A DNA stretch of 64,000 nucleotides from Rhizobacter sp. Root1238 (GCF_001425825.1 NZ_LMDM01000049.1:124001-188000), one strand, 5' to 3'; positions 7,637-18,643 are shown, counted from the stretch's first letter. The notes: generated by a model not told the origin, from the sequence alone. Translations and numbers: made by a program.

Positions 7637-8704
7637 ATGCCCCCGACTCCTGATCTGGTCCCCGAATCGACCGCGCCCCAGCTCACCTGGCCCGACGACA
7701 GCCGCCGCATCGCCTTCGAAAGCTGGCTCAGGCAATTGGCGGGCCGGGGCATCCACGCGAGCGGTGCGCGGCCAGCCAGCACCGATGCGAGCTTCCGCCG
7801 CTACCTGCGGGTCGACACCGAGGTGGGCACGCGCATCGTGATGGATGCGCCGCCCGAGAAAGAGGATTGCCGGCCGTTCGTGAAGGTCGCCGCGTTGCTG
7901 CGCGCCGCCGGCCTGAACGCGCCGGAGGTGCTCGACTGGCATGCCGACGACGGCTTCATGCTGCTGTCAGACCTGGGCGACCACACCTACCTGTCGCAGC
8001 TCGACGACCACAGCGCGCCGGCGCTGTACGCCGACGCCAGCCAGGCGCTGGTGCGCCTGCAGGGCATCGAGGCGGCATCGCAGCTGCCCGCGTACGACCG
8101 CACGCTGCTGATGCGCGAGATGCAGCTGTTCCCCGACTGGTACGTGAAGCACGCCGGCCAGACGCTGACGGCCGACGAGCAGGGCCAGTGGGCCGACTGC
8201 GTCGAGCGCATCGTGCAGAACAACCTGGCGCAGCCGATGGTGCTGGTGCACCGCGACTACCACTCGCGCAACCTGATGGTCTGCCCGGTGGCGGGTGCGG
8301 CCACCAACCCCGGCATCCTCGACTTCCAGGACGCCGTCTGGGGCCCGATCACCTACGACCTGGCCAGCCTGCTGCGCGACGCCTACGTCGAGCTCGAGGA
8401 AGACGTGCAGATCGACCTCGCGGTGCGCCACTGGGAACGCGCCCGCAAGGCCGGCCTGCCGGTGCACGCGGACTTCGGCGAGTTCTGGCGCGATTTCGAG
8501 TGGATGAGCCTGCAACGCCACCTGAAGGTGCTCGGCATCTTCGCGCGGCTGTACCACCGCGACGGCAAGGACGCCTACCTGCCGCACCTGCCGCGGGTGT
8601 GGCGCTATGCGCACCGCACCGCGAGCCGCTACAACGGGCTGGGCGCGCTGGCGCGGCTGCTGGAGCGCCTCGTCGGCGAGACGCGCCAGGACGTCTTCAG
8701 GTAA
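7637..8704 (+). CDS. amgK: anomeric MurNAc/GlcNAc kinase (aminoglycoside phosphotransferase fold)
   Basis: The 355-residue protein has an APH/choline-kinase fold. It carries the Brenner motif VLVHRDYHSRNLMV (about residues 204-217), the metal-binding GILDFQDAVWGPITYDL segment and an N-terminal DASFRRYLRV nucleotide-loop region. AmgK phosphorylates the anomeric carbon of recycled N-acetylmuramic acid and GlcNAc in the MurU peptidoglycan-recycling route. In Pseudomonas the same kinase gene also sits divergently next to lptD, which supports the name. The usual partner nucleotidyltransferase murU does not follow; instead a LysR gene converges 6 bp downstream. An undetermined phosphotransferase specificity remains possible. 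Confidence 0.8.
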   Translation: MPPTPDLVPESTAPQLTWPDDSRRIAFESWLRQLAGRGIHASGARPASTDASFRRYLRVDTEVGTRIVMDAPPEKEDCRPFVKVAALLRAAGLNAPEVLDWHADDGFMLLSDLGDHTYLSQLDDHSAPALYADASQALVRLQGIEAASQLPAYDRTLLMREMQLFPDWYVKHAGQTLTADEQGQWADCVERIVQNNLAQPMVLVHRDYHSRNLMVCPVAGAATNPGILDFQDAVWGPITYDLASLLRDAYVELEEDVQIDLAVRHWERARKAGLPVHADFGEFWRDFEWMSLQRHLKVLGIFARLYHRDGKDAYLPHLPRVWRYAHRTASRYNGLGALARLLERLVGETRQDVFR

Positions 8705-8710
8705 CCCGGA

Positions 8711-9661
8711 TCACCTCGTCTCGCAACCCGCGGCCGCCAGCCACGGGTCGGCGTCGGCGCCGCCGAAGGTCTCCAGCAGGAAATCGATGAACGCCCGCGT
8801 GCGCGCCGGCACGTGCTTGCGCGTCGGCATCGCGGCATACAGCGTGGTGGTCAGCAGGTGCCAGCGCGGCAGCACGCGTTCGAGCGCGTGCTCCATCAGC
8901 GCATCCTCGACGACGAACGACGGCAGCCCGGCAATGCCCATGCCGGCCAGTGCCGCGGCGTACATCGTGTCGATGTGCGTCGTGCCGAGCGCAGGGCGTC
9001 CGGGCGTCAGCGTGTACGACTCGCCGGACGGCTCGTCGTCGCCCCAGACGCCTTCGTGGAAGGTCAGCTCGCGCAGGAAGGTCGGCACCATCGCCTCGTG
9101 GCCGGCCAGCTCCGACGGGTGCACCGGGCGGCCGCGGCGGTTCAGGTAGTCGGGCGATGCGCAGGTGATGACCTCGGAGCGCGCCAGCCGCCGCGCGACG
9201 AAATCGCCGTCGAGCGGGCGGTCGCCGACCGACAGGATGCTGACGTCGAAGTTCTCGTCGACCGCCTCCACCGGGCCGGGGCACGACAGCTCGATCGTGA
9301 CCTTCGGGAACAGCGTGCGGAACTTCGGCAGGTGCTTGGCGATCTGGTGCACCGCGAAGGCCGGCGGCGCCAGCACGCGCAGGTGGCCCCGCGGCTCGGA
9401 CGTGGCGGCACTCGCGAGCGCCTCGGCTTCTTCGACCTCGGTCAGGATCTGCTGCACCCGTTCGAGGTAGAGCTCGCCGGTGTCGGTGAGCGCGAGGCGG
9501 CGCGTCGTGCGGTTGATCAGCCGGGCGCCGAGGTGCTCTTCGAGGTCGGCGACGAGCCGCGTGACGACGGCCGGCGACAGGTTCAGCCGGCGTGCCGCCG
9601 ACGCGAAGCTTCCCTCTTCAATCACCCGGGAAAACACCCGCATTGAATGCAGCCGGTCCAT
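8711..9661 (-). CDS. LysR-family transcriptional regulator
   Basis: The 316-residue protein has an N-terminal winged helix-turn-helix (RVFSRVIEEGSFASAARRLNLSPAVVTRLVADLEEHLG) and a C-terminal periplasmic-binding-like effector domain starting near PRGHLRVLAPP. The helix pattern with PAVVTRLVADLE and RLINRTTRRLALTDTGELY is that of the CrgA/AaeR-like LysR subgroup. The start at 9661 is preferred over an upstream in-frame ATG at 9700 because GAGGG precedes it and because a LysR-type palindrome lies between the two. The effector and targets are not evident; autoregulation from that palindrome is likely. Confidence 0.9.
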   Translation of the reverse strand: MDRLHSMRVFSRVIEEGSFASAARRLNLSPAVVTRLVADLEEHLGARLINRTTRRLALTDTGELYLERVQQILTEVEEAEALASAATSEPRGHLRVLAPPAFAVHQIAKHLPKFRTLFPKVTIELSCPGPVEAVDENFDVSILSVGDRPLDGDFVARRLARSEVITCASPDYLNRRGRPVHPSELAGHEAMVPTFLRELTFHEGVWGDDEPSGESYTLTPGRPALGTTHIDTMYAAALAGMGIAGLPSFVVEDALMEHALERVLPRWHLLTTTLYAAMPTRKHVPARTRAFIDFLLETFGGADADPWLAAAGCETR

Positions 9662-9672
9662 TCTTTCGCCCT

Positions 9673-9694
9673 CATTGTTTCTGTTTTGACAATG
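9673..9694. promoter_or_regulatory. putative LysR operator
   Basis: CATTGT (9673-9678) and ACAATG (9689-9694) form a dyad separated by 10 bp, containing an ATTGT/ACAAT interrupted palindrome of the T-N11-A class. It lies just upstream of the LysR start and on the path to the DUF4148 gene. Confidence 0.5.
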
Positions 9695-9858
9695 GGGCAT
9701 TGAAGCACGTGCTGTTTATTGATTCAAGCGCAATGTCTACAGTTCACCCCATCGATGAGGCCAACGCAACAGTGACTCACCGAGGCTGGACAAGACGGCT
9801 CGAACCAACCCCTGAAGCCGCCCTGCCTGGAAACGTCAACCCTCTGAAGGAATTCATC

Positions 9859-10293
9859 ATGACCACCAAGAACTTCGCCGCCCTTGCCACCGTCGCCCTT
9901 GCCCTGGCTGGCGCCTCCGTCACCGCGTTCGCTGCCGATACCGGCCTGACCCGCGAGCAGGTGCGTGCCGAACTGGCCCGTGCCCGTGCCAGCGGCGATC
10001 TGCTGCCGAACTCGGAAAGCTACGGCTACAACAACGCGTCGGTCACGCTGCCGAAGGCACAGGCTGCAGCCACCGCCGACAGCGGCAAGACCCGCGAGCA
10101 AGTGCGCGCCGAACTGGCCCGTGCCCGTGTCGACGGCACGCTGGTGCCGAACTCGGAAAGCTATGGCTACGCCGCACCGGTCGTCGCTGGTGGTAGCAGC
10201 CGCACCCGCGCTGAAGTCCGCGCCGAAGCGATCGAAGCCGCCAAGACGCACAAGAGCGACGCCAACTACGGCGCGCTGTCGACCGGCTACTGA
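9859..10293 (+). CDS. DUF4148-type exported small protein with two internal repeats
   Basis: The 144-residue protein starts with a clear signal peptide (residues 1-25, ending VTAFA). Two near-identical units follow, TREQVRAELARARASGDLLP... and TREQVRAELARARVDGTLVP..., each closing with NSESYGY, then a third degenerate unit TRAEVRAEAIEAAKTH. This is the DUF4148 repeat, common as small exported proteins in Burkholderiales with no known biochemical role. GAAGG precedes the ATG. A second protein with related TREQVKAET repeats is encoded at 58282-58698. The gene is monocistronic and is followed by a stem-loop terminator. Confidence 0.8.
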   Translation: MTTKNFAALATVALALAGASVTAFAADTGLTREQVRAELARARASGDLLPNSESYGYNNASVTLPKAQAAATADSGKTREQVRAELARARVDGTLVPNSESYGYAAPVVAGGSSRTRAEVRAEAIEAAKTHKSDANYGALSTGY

Positions 10294-10351
10294 TCGCCGA
10301 CGACGGATCGCTGACGCGCCCGCCGGGGCGCATCGGTTGAGGGACACCGCA

Positions 10352-10380
10352 GAAGCCGCCTCCGGGCGGCTTCCGTCGTT
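10352..10380 (+). terminator. stem-loop terminator after the DUF4148 gene
   Basis: GAAGCCGCC-TCCG-GGCGGCTTC is a perfect 9-bp stem with a 4-nt loop, followed by the T-containing stretch CGTCGTTT. It lies 59 bp after the stop codon. The U-tract is imperfect. Confidence 0.6.
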
Positions 10381-10461
10381 TCCGCGCGAGAATGGCGCAT
10401 CCCCCAACCTCCCAACGCGGCGCACGCCACCAGCCTGCGCCGCCTTGCCATTGGCGTCGCC

Positions 10462-12396
<1,935 letters not shown>

Positions 12397-12401
12397 CGCC
12401 C

Positions 12402-14045
12402 ATGCTCCGAATCACCGAACTGCGGCTGCCGCTCGACCATGCCGAAGGCGCATTGCGCCCGGCCGTGCTGCAGCGCCTGGGCCTGGCCGATGCCGCGCTG
12501 AAGGCCTTCACCGTGTTCAAGCGCAGCTACGACGCGCGCAAGAAGGCCGCCATCGTGCTGATCTACACGGTCGACTGCGAACTCGCGGACCCGGCCGACG
12601 AGGCCGCGCTGCTGCAGCGCTTCGCGGCCGACCCGCACGTCAAGCCGTCGCCCGACACCACCTACCGCTTCGTCGGCCATGCGCCGGTGGATTTCCAGGC
12701 CTCGGGCCGACCGCGTCCGCTGGTCGTCGGCTTCGGCCCGTGCGGGCTGTTCGCCGCGCTGATCCTCGCGCAGATGGGCCTGCGGCCGATCGTGCTGGAG
12801 CGCGGCAAGGAGGTGCGCCAGCGCACCCAGGACACCTGGGGCCTGTGGCGCAAGAACGTGCTGAACCCCGAATCCAACGTGCAGTTCGGCGAAGGCGGCG
12901 CCGGCACCTTCTCCGACGGCAAGCTGTGGAGCCAGATCAGCGACCCGCGCCACCTGACGCGCAAGGTGCTGGCCGAGTTCGTCAAGGCCGGTGCGCCGGA
13001 AGAGATCCTGTTCGTCAGCAAGCCGCACATCGGCACCTTCCGGCTGGTCGGCATGATCGAGAAGATGCGCGCCGACATCGAGGCGCTGGGCGGCGAGATC
13101 CGCTTCGAACAGCGCGTGATCGACGTGCTGATCGAGAGCGGTCACATCCGCGGCGTGACGCTCGCGTCCGGCGAGCAGCTGCGCGCCGACCACGTCGTGC
13201 TCGCGCTCGGCCACAGCGCGCGCGACACCTTCGCGATGCTGCACGAGTGCGGCGTCTTCATGGAAGCCAAGCCGTTCTCGGTGGGCTTTCGCATCGAGCA
13301 TCCGCAGTCGATCATCGACCGCGCGCGCTTCGGGCCGAACGCCGGCAACCCGATCCTCGGCGCGGCCGACTACAAGCTGGTGCACCACGCGGCCAACGGC
13401 CGCTCGGTCTACAGCTTCTGCATGTGCCCGGGCGGCACGGTGGTTGCGGCGACGTCCGAGGTCGGGCGCGTCGTCACCAACGGCATGAGCCAGTACTCCC
13501 GCAACGAGCGCAACGCGAATGCCGGCATCGTCGTCGGCATCGCGCCGAAGGACTACGCGGTGGATCCGAACGCGCCGGGGCCGGTCAACCCGCTCGACGG
13601 CATCGCGTTCCAGCGGCGCATCGAGTCGCGGGCCTTCGAACTCGGCGGCGGCAACTATGAAGCGCCGGGCCAGCTGGTCGGCGATTTCGTGAAGGGCCAG
13701 CGCTCGCGCGAGTTCGGCAGCGTGCAGCCGTCGTACAAGCCGGGCGTGCTGCTCGGCGACCTGCACCCGAGCCTGCCCGACTACGCGATCGAGGCGATCC
13801 GCGAGGCGCTGCCGGCCTTCGAGCGGCAGATCAAGGGCTTCTCGATGCCGGATGCGGTGCTGACCGGCGTCGAGACGCGCACCTCGTCGCCGCTGCGCAT
13901 CACGCGCGGCAAGGATTACCAGAGCCTGAACGTGAAGGGCCTGTACCCGGCCGGCGAGGGCGCGGGCTATGCCGGCGGCATCATGTCGGCCGGCGTCGAC
14001 GGGATCGAGGTCGCCGAAGCACTGGGCAGGGCGATGCTCCCGTAG
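12402..14045 (+). CDS. FAD-dependent oxidoreductase of the COG2509 type
   Basis: The 547-residue flavoprotein has an N-terminal domain of about 100 residues before the dinucleotide-binding site, and then VVGFGPCGLFAALILAQMGLRPIVLERG, the Rossmann GxGxxG region of FAD proteins (about residues 108-130). NVQFGEGGAGTFSDGKL follows, a motif typical of this uncharacterised dehydrogenase group. The end has GLYPAGEGAGYAGGIMSAGVDGIEVAEA, the second FAD contact. The family is broadly distributed and annotated only as NAD(P)/FAD-dependent oxidoreductase. The gene begins 5 bp after the ABC exporter; a functional link is not obvious. Confidence 0.85.
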   Translation: MLRITELRLPLDHAEGALRPAVLQRLGLADAALKAFTVFKRSYDARKKAAIVLIYTVDCELADPADEAALLQRFAADPHVKPSPDTTYRFVGHAPVDFQASGRPRPLVVGFGPCGLFAALILAQMGLRPIVLERGKEVRQRTQDTWGLWRKNVLNPESNVQFGEGGAGTFSDGKLWSQISDPRHLTRKVLAEFVKAGAPEEILFVSKPHIGTFRLVGMIEKMRADIEALGGEIRFEQRVIDVLIESGHIRGVTLASGEQLRADHVVLALGHSARDTFAMLHECGVFMEAKPFSVGFRIEHPQSIIDRARFGPNAGNPILGAADYKLVHHAANGRSVYSFCMCPGGTVVAATSEVGRVVTNGMSQYSRNERNANAGIVVGIAPKDYAVDPNAPGPVNPLDGIAFQRRIESRAFELGGGNYEAPGQLVGDFVKGQRSREFGSVQPSYKPGVLLGDLHPSLPDYAIEAIREALPAFERQIKGFSMPDAVLTGVETRTSSPLRITRGKDYQSLNVKGLYPAGEGAGYAGGIMSAGVDGIEVAEALGRAMLP

Positions 14046-14063
14046 CCCGGAGGCCCATCCTGG

Positions 14064-15401
14064 CTACGGTTGGACCAGATAGTCGAGCGCCAGCGTCGCG
14101 AGCGCCTTCACGCCGAGCCGCATCGCGCCTTCGTCGAAATCGAAGTCCGGCGCATGGTTCGGCGGCGCGTTCTGCGGCGTCTTGCCGGGCGGCGTCGCGC
14201 CGAGGATGAAGAACAACCCCGGCACCTGCTTCTGGTACTCCGAGAAGTCCTCCGACGCGCTGATCTTCGGCAGCTCGATCACCCGGTCGCCGCTCGCGCG
14301 CTGCAGCGACGGCATCATCCGCGCCAGCAGCTCGCGCGGGTTGTCGGTGACCGCATAGGTGGCCGGCCCGAAGCTGACGCTCGCCCGCGCGCCGCTGGCC
14401 GCGGCGATCGATTCGGCGGTCGTCACGATGCGGCGCTTCGCGTCCTCGCGCATGTCCTCGTCGAAGCTGCGCAGCGTGCCGCGCATCTCGACGCTGTCGG
14501 GCAGCACGTTCTCGCGGTTGCCGCCGTGGATCGACGAGATGCTCAGCACCGCCGGCTCGTGGCTGATGTTGAGCTGGCGGCTGACGATGGTCTGCAGCCC
14601 GGTGACGATCTGCGCCGCGACGACGACCGGGTCGACCCCGGCCCACGGCGCGCCGCCATGCGTGCCGCGGCCGCGCACCGTGATGCGCAGCGAATCGGCG
14701 CCGGCCAGCATCGGCCCGCCGCGCACGCCGAGCAGGCCGGAGGCCAGGTTCGGCGACAGGTGCAGGCCGAACATCGCGTCGACCTTCGGCCGCTCGAGCA
14801 CGCCTTCCTCGACCATCGCGCGCGCGCCCCAGCTGTCGGCGGCGGTCGACGGCAGGTCGGCCAGGCCTTCCTCGGCGGGCTGGAAGATGAACTTCACGCT
14901 GCCCGGGATCTGCGCGCGCAGCCCGGTCAGCAGCTCGGCCACGCCCATCAGCATCGCGGTGTGGCCGTCGTGCCCGCAGGCGTGCATCACCGGCACCTGC
15001 GCGCCCTGGTAGCGGCCGGTCTGCTGCGACGCGAACGGCAGGTCGGTCGCCTCGGCCACCGGCAGCGCGTCCATGTCGGCGCGCAGCGCCACCACCTTGG
15101 AGCCGGGCAGCCCGCCGCGCAGCAGGCCGACCACGCCGAGGCCGCCGACGCCGGTCTTCACCTCGAGGCCGAGACGGCGCAGGTGCTCGGCCACCAGCGC
15201 GGCGGTGCGCACTTCCTGGCCCGACAGCTCGGGGTGGGCGTGCAGGTCGCGCCGCCACGCGACCACGTGCGGCGCGATCGCGGCGAGGCGTGCGTCGAGC
15301 GGTGCGAGGTCGCTGCCTTGCGGCTGCGCGGCAGCGCCGGCGCCGACCAGCACCCAGCACGCGGCAAACAACCAGGCCGCCGTGCGGGCGGGGGCGCTCA
15401 C
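14064..15401 (-). CDS. exported M20-family amidohydrolase (hippuricase/IAA-amino-acid hydrolase type)
   Basis: The 445-residue protein has an N-terminal signal peptide (residues 1-25, ending GAGAAAQ) and then the M20D core. RRDLHAHPELSGQE opens it, LRADMDALPV and HACGHDGHTAML give metal ligands, FQPAEEG gives the catalytic Glu region, and GTHGGAPWAGVDP belongs to the dimerisation domain. Members hydrolyse N-acyl amino acids, so this one probably acts in the periplasm. The start is a GTG only 4 bp after the stop of the upstream M20 gene, implying translational coupling. It converges with the flavoprotein gene. The natural substrate is unknown. Confidence 0.88.
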   Translation of the reverse strand: MSAPARTAAWLFAACWVLVGAGAAAQPQGSDLAPLDARLAAIAPHVVAWRRDLHAHPELSGQEVRTAALVAEHLRRLGLEVKTGVGGLGVVGLLRGGLPGSKVVALRADMDALPVAEATDLPFASQQTGRYQGAQVPVMHACGHDGHTAMLMGVAELLTGLRAQIPGSVKFIFQPAEEGLADLPSTAADSWGARAMVEEGVLERPKVDAMFGLHLSPNLASGLLGVRGGPMLAGADSLRITVRGRGTHGGAPWAGVDPVVVAAQIVTGLQTIVSRQLNISHEPAVLSISSIHGGNRENVLPDSVEMRGTLRSFDEDMREDAKRRIVTTAESIAAASGARASVSFGPATYAVTDNPRELLARMMPSLQRASGDRVIELPKISASEDFSEYQKQVPGLFFILGATPPGKTPQNAPPNHAPDFDFDEGAMRLGVKALATLALDYLVQP

Positions 15402-15405
15402 CGCG

Positions 15406-16881
15406 TCACGGGCAGGCCGCCATCACCTGGGCGACCGCGGCCGTCAGCTTCTTGCCGTAGGGCACATGCAGGAATTCGTTCGGGCCGTGCGCATTGCTCT
15501 TCGGGCCGAGCACGCCGCAGACCATCATCTGGGCCTTCGGAAAGCCCTTCTGCAGCAGGCTCATCAGCGGGATCGTGCCGCCCTGGCCGACATAGCCGCA
15601 GGGGGCGCCGAACTGCGCCTGCGATGCGCCGTTCAGCGCGTCTTCCAGCCACGGCGCGAGGCTCGGCGCATTCCAGCCGCTCGCGCCGTAGGCCCCGGCG
15701 CGGCCATCGGCCGCGAAGGTGACGCGCGCGTTGTACGGCGCGTTGTCCTCGAGCAGCGTCTTCAGGCGCTGCGCCGCCTCGTTGCCGTCGATCAGCGGCG
15801 GCAGGCGCAGGCTCAGCTTGAACGCGGTGTACGGCCGCAGCACGTTGCCGGCGTTCTTCAGCTCGGGGAAACCGTCGGCGCCGGTGACGCTCAGCGTCGG
15901 GCGCCAGGTGCGGTTCAGCAGCGCCTCGGTCGGGTCGGTGGTGGTCGGCAGCGTCGGGCCGCCGTCGGCGCCGCAGGCCCACGGGAAGCGTTTCCAGACC
16001 TCGTCGCCGAGGATCTGCGCGGTCGTCTGCGCCTGCGACAGGCGGTCGCCGGGAATCTCGCAATGGAAGCTGTCCGGCAGCAGCCGGCCGGTCTTGCTGT
16101 CCTCGAGCCGGTCCAGCACCTGGCGCAGGATGCGGAAGCTCGACGGCACCAGGCCGCTCGAATCGCCGGAGTGGATGCCCTCGGTCAGGATCTCGACCTT
16201 CAGCACGCCGCTGACCATGCCGCGCAGGCTGGTCGTGAGCCACAGCTGGTCGTAGTTGCCGGCGCCGCTGTCGAGGCAGACCACCAGGCTGACGTTGCCC
16301 AGCCGCTCGCGCAGCACGTCGAGGTAGGCCGGCAGGTCGAACGAGCCGCTTTCTTCGCAGGCTTCGATGATGCCGACGCAGCGCGGGCGCGGGATGCCCT
16401 GCCGGTCGAGCGCCATGATCGCGGTCAGCGACGCGTAGACCGCGTAGCCGTCGTCGGCGCCGCCGCGGCCGTACAGCAGGCCGTTCTCGTACTTCGGCGT
16501 CCACGGGCCGAGGTCGTTGCGCCAGCCGTTGAATTCGGGTTGCTTGTCGAGGTGGCCGTACAGGCAGATGGTGTCGGTGCTGCCCGGCTTCGTGGCCGGC
16601 ACTTCGAAGAAGATCACCGGCGTGCGGCCTTCGAGCCGCACCACCTCGAGCTTCAGCCCGGCGAGCTTGCGGCCTTCGACCCAGCTCGCGGCGTCGCGGA
16701 TCACCCGCTCGATGTGGCCGTTCTTCTGCCAGTCGGCATCGAACATCGGGCTTTTTGCCGGGATCGCGATGTAGTCGGTCAGTGCCGGAACGATCTCTTC
16801 GTCCCAGGTGCGGTTCGCAAACTCGGCGATCGCGGTGGCTTCGTCGGGTTGCAGCGGGAGGTTGGGGTCGCGAGCGTTCAT
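15406..16881 (-). CDS. M20-family metallopeptidase (dipeptidase-like)
   Basis: The 491-residue cytoplasmic protein has no signal peptide. Metal-binding motifs are LYGHLDKQPE, YGRGGADDGYAVYA and ACEESGSFDLPAY, with a late AHGPNEFLHVPYGK carrying the last His. The pattern fits the ArgE/DapE/CNDP-type dipeptidases. The ATG at 16881 is chosen because AGGAGA precedes it. It is the first gene of a two-gene unit with the exported M20 amidohydrolase, so the two may act in sequence on peptides or acyl-amino acids outside and inside the cell; that is inference. It is divergent from the DUF4399 gene. Confidence 0.87.
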   Translation of the reverse strand: MNARDPNLPLQPDEATAIAEFANRTWDEEIVPALTDYIAIPAKSPMFDADWQKNGHIERVIRDAASWVEGRKLAGLKLEVVRLEGRTPVIFFEVPATKPGSTDTICLYGHLDKQPEFNGWRNDLGPWTPKYENGLLYGRGGADDGYAVYASLTAIMALDRQGIPRPRCVGIIEACEESGSFDLPAYLDVLRERLGNVSLVVCLDSGAGNYDQLWLTTSLRGMVSGVLKVEILTEGIHSGDSSGLVPSSFRILRQVLDRLEDSKTGRLLPDSFHCEIPGDRLSQAQTTAQILGDEVWKRFPWACGADGGPTLPTTTDPTEALLNRTWRPTLSVTGADGFPELKNAGNVLRPYTAFKLSLRLPPLIDGNEAAQRLKTLLEDNAPYNARVTFAADGRAGAYGASGWNAPSLAPWLEDALNGASQAQFGAPCGYVGQGGTIPLMSLLQKGFPKAQMMVCGVLGPKSNAHGPNEFLHVPYGKKLTAAVAQVMAACP

Positions 16882-16986
16882 GCCGGTTCTCCTGGAAGGA
16901 ATCCCTTGTGGGGAATTGGAGAGTGTAGAACCGACCGCCCCCGGGCTATGCTGATCCGCTTCACAAGAACACACGAGGAGACGGAG

Positions 16987-17781
16987 ATGCGCTACGGCGT
17001 CACACAGGCCGCAGGCCTGGTTGCGGTTGTCCTGCTGGGCGCCACCGCCGGCCATGCCGAGGAGGCGCAGCACCCGTGGGTGGTCCCGTCGCCGCGCGCC
17101 GGCAAGGAGACCTACTTCAGCAACCTGAGCTCCGGAGCGCGCATCGAGACGCCGTTTCTGCTGAAGTTCGGTCTCAGCGGCATGGGCCTGGCACCGATCA
17201 CCAGGCCGCAGGCGCGCACCGGGCACCACCACCTGCTGATCAACCGCGAGCTGCCGCTCGACTTCTCGAAGCCGCTGCCGTTCAACGAGCAGTACGTGCA
17301 CTTCGGCAAGGGCCAGATGGAGACGGTGCTGACCTTGGCGCCCGGCGATTACGAGCTGCGGCTGGTGCTGGCCGACGACAAGCACATCCCGAACTTCGTC
17401 TACAGCAAGCCGATGCGCATCACGGTGACGAAGAAGAACGCCGACGTCGACCCGGCCAGCGTCAGCCAGCCCGGCGTCGAGCTGATGCTGCCGGTGGCCG
17501 AAGTGGCAGCCGGCAAGCCGCTGCAACTGCAGTTCCACGCGTCGCGGCTCAACGTGTCGCACATCGCGCTGCAGGAGAAGGGCACCGGCCACTTCCGGCT
17601 GAGTGCATTGCGCGACGGCGCGAAGCCCGAGACGCTGGACTTCCCCGGTGGGCAGACCGAGGCCTGGATCAAGCCGCCGCCGGGGCGCTACCAGCTGAAG
17701 CTGGAGTTCGTCGACAACCTGGCGCCGGCCAAGGTGCTGGCCGCGGCGGCGCCGCAGTCGGTCACGGTGTTGGCGAAGTGA
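16987..17781 (+). CDS. exported DUF4399 protein, two-domain
   Basis: The 264-residue protein has a signal peptide (residues 1-24, ending AGHA). The first half matches DUF4399: GARIETPFLLKFGLSGMGLAP, then TGHHHLLI with consecutive histidines, then HFGKGQMETVLTLAPGDYELRLVLAD. A second beta-rich half of about 120 residues (PVAEVAAGKPLQLQFHASRLNVSHIAL...) looks like another Ig-like domain. The His-rich motif suggests metal binding, but no function is established. GAGGAG precedes the ATG. It is divergent from the M20 unit and converges with a hydrolase gene. Confidence 0.75.
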   Translation: MRYGVTQAAGLVAVVLLGATAGHAEEAQHPWVVPSPRAGKETYFSNLSSGARIETPFLLKFGLSGMGLAPITRPQARTGHHHLLINRELPLDFSKPLPFNEQYVHFGKGQMETVLTLAPGDYELRLVLADDKHIPNFVYSKPMRITVTKKNADVDPASVSQPGVELMLPVAEVAAGKPLQLQFHASRLNVSHIALQEKGTGHFRLSALRDGAKPETLDFPGGQTEAWIKPPPGRYQLKLEFVDNLAPAKVLAAAAPQSVTVLAK

Positions 17782-17786
17782 TCAAG

Positions 17787-17814
17787 CCGGCGTGATCAGA
17801 CCGGCGTGATCAGA
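17787..17814. repeat. 14-bp tandem duplication between convergent genes
   Basis: CCGGCGTGATCAGA occurs twice in direct succession (17787-17800 and 17801-17814). Each unit contains the palindrome TGATCA, a stop signal in both directions; the second one provides the stop codon of the minus-strand hydrolase. Confidence 0.7.
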
Positions 17815-18643
17815 CCGCAGTGAAGCGCCGCAGCCCCGCCTGCAGCGCGGCGAACACCTCCGCCTGCTCGGGTTCGTTGAAGATCTCGTGGAACAGCGGC
17901 GTGAACTCCTGCGCCGTGACCATCGCCTGCGGTGCCGCCGTCGCGAACGCGCGGCTGCCCGCCGGGGCGACGCAGCGGTCGCTGCCGGCGTAGAGCAGCA
18001 GCGTCGGCACGGTCCAGGTGGCGGCGCGGGCGCGCACCCACTCGCCGCCGTCGACGATGAAGCGCACCAGCCGCGGCGTCACGCGGTCGTGCACCAGCGG
18101 ATCGGCGACGTAGGCCGCGACGACGGCCGGATCGCGCGAGATCCAGGCCGGCTTCAGCCCGTTGCCGACCGCGAGCGACGGCGCGATCGGGCCGAGCAGC
18201 GCGAGCAGCAGCTTCTGCGCGCCGTTCATGCCGGGGTCGAGCGCGGGCGACGACATCACCAGGCCGTCGACCGGCCGCCACCACGGCGCCTTCGTGTCGG
18301 CGGCGAAGCGCGAGACGACCAGCCCGCCCATGCTGTGACCGAGCAGCACCAGCGGGCCGCGGTGTGCGGTGCGGGCCGCGTCGATCACGTGGGACAGGTC
18401 GTCCAGCAGGTCGTGCGTGGTCGCGAGCTGCCCGCGGCCGCCCTCGCTGCGGCCGTGGCCGCGCTGGTCGTAGGCCAGCACATGCCAGCCCCAGCGGTTC
18501 AGGTGCGCGATCACATGCGCGTAGCGGCCGAGGTGCTCGCCCAGGCCGTGCACCAGCACGACGACGCCGTGCGCCGCGGTGCCGGCGGGATGATGCGAAA
18601 GATGCAGCTTCAGGCCGTCGGTGGTGTGCAGCGAGGTGTCCAT
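17810..18643 (-). CDS. alpha/beta hydrolase, monoacylglycerol lipase-like
   Basis: The 277-residue protein has the lysophospholipase/serine aminopeptidase S33 layout. VLVHGLGEHLGRYA is the oxyanion-hole region, AYDQRGHGRSEG follows, and GHSMGG gives the nucleophile Ser (about residue 102). The Asp is expected near LLYAGSDRCVAP and the His in the FHEIFNE tail. It probably cleaves acyl esters such as monoacylglycerols. No signal peptide is seen. It is the last gene of a minus-strand run starting at 23219; gaps within the run suggest partial co-transcription. Confidence 0.82.
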   Translation of the reverse strand: MDTSLHTTDGLKLHLSHHPAGTAAHGVVVLVHGLGEHLGRYAHVIAHLNRWGWHVLAYDQRGHGRSEGGRGQLATTHDLLDDLSHVIDAARTAHRGPLVLLGHSMGGLVVSRFAADTKAPWWRPVDGLVMSSPALDPGMNGAQKLLLALLGPIAPSLAVGNGLKPAWISRDPAVVAAYVADPLVHDRVTPRLVRFIVDGGEWVRARAATWTVPTLLLYAGSDRCVAPAGSRAFATAAPQAMVTAQEFTPLFHEIFNEPEQAEVFAALQAGLRRFTAV

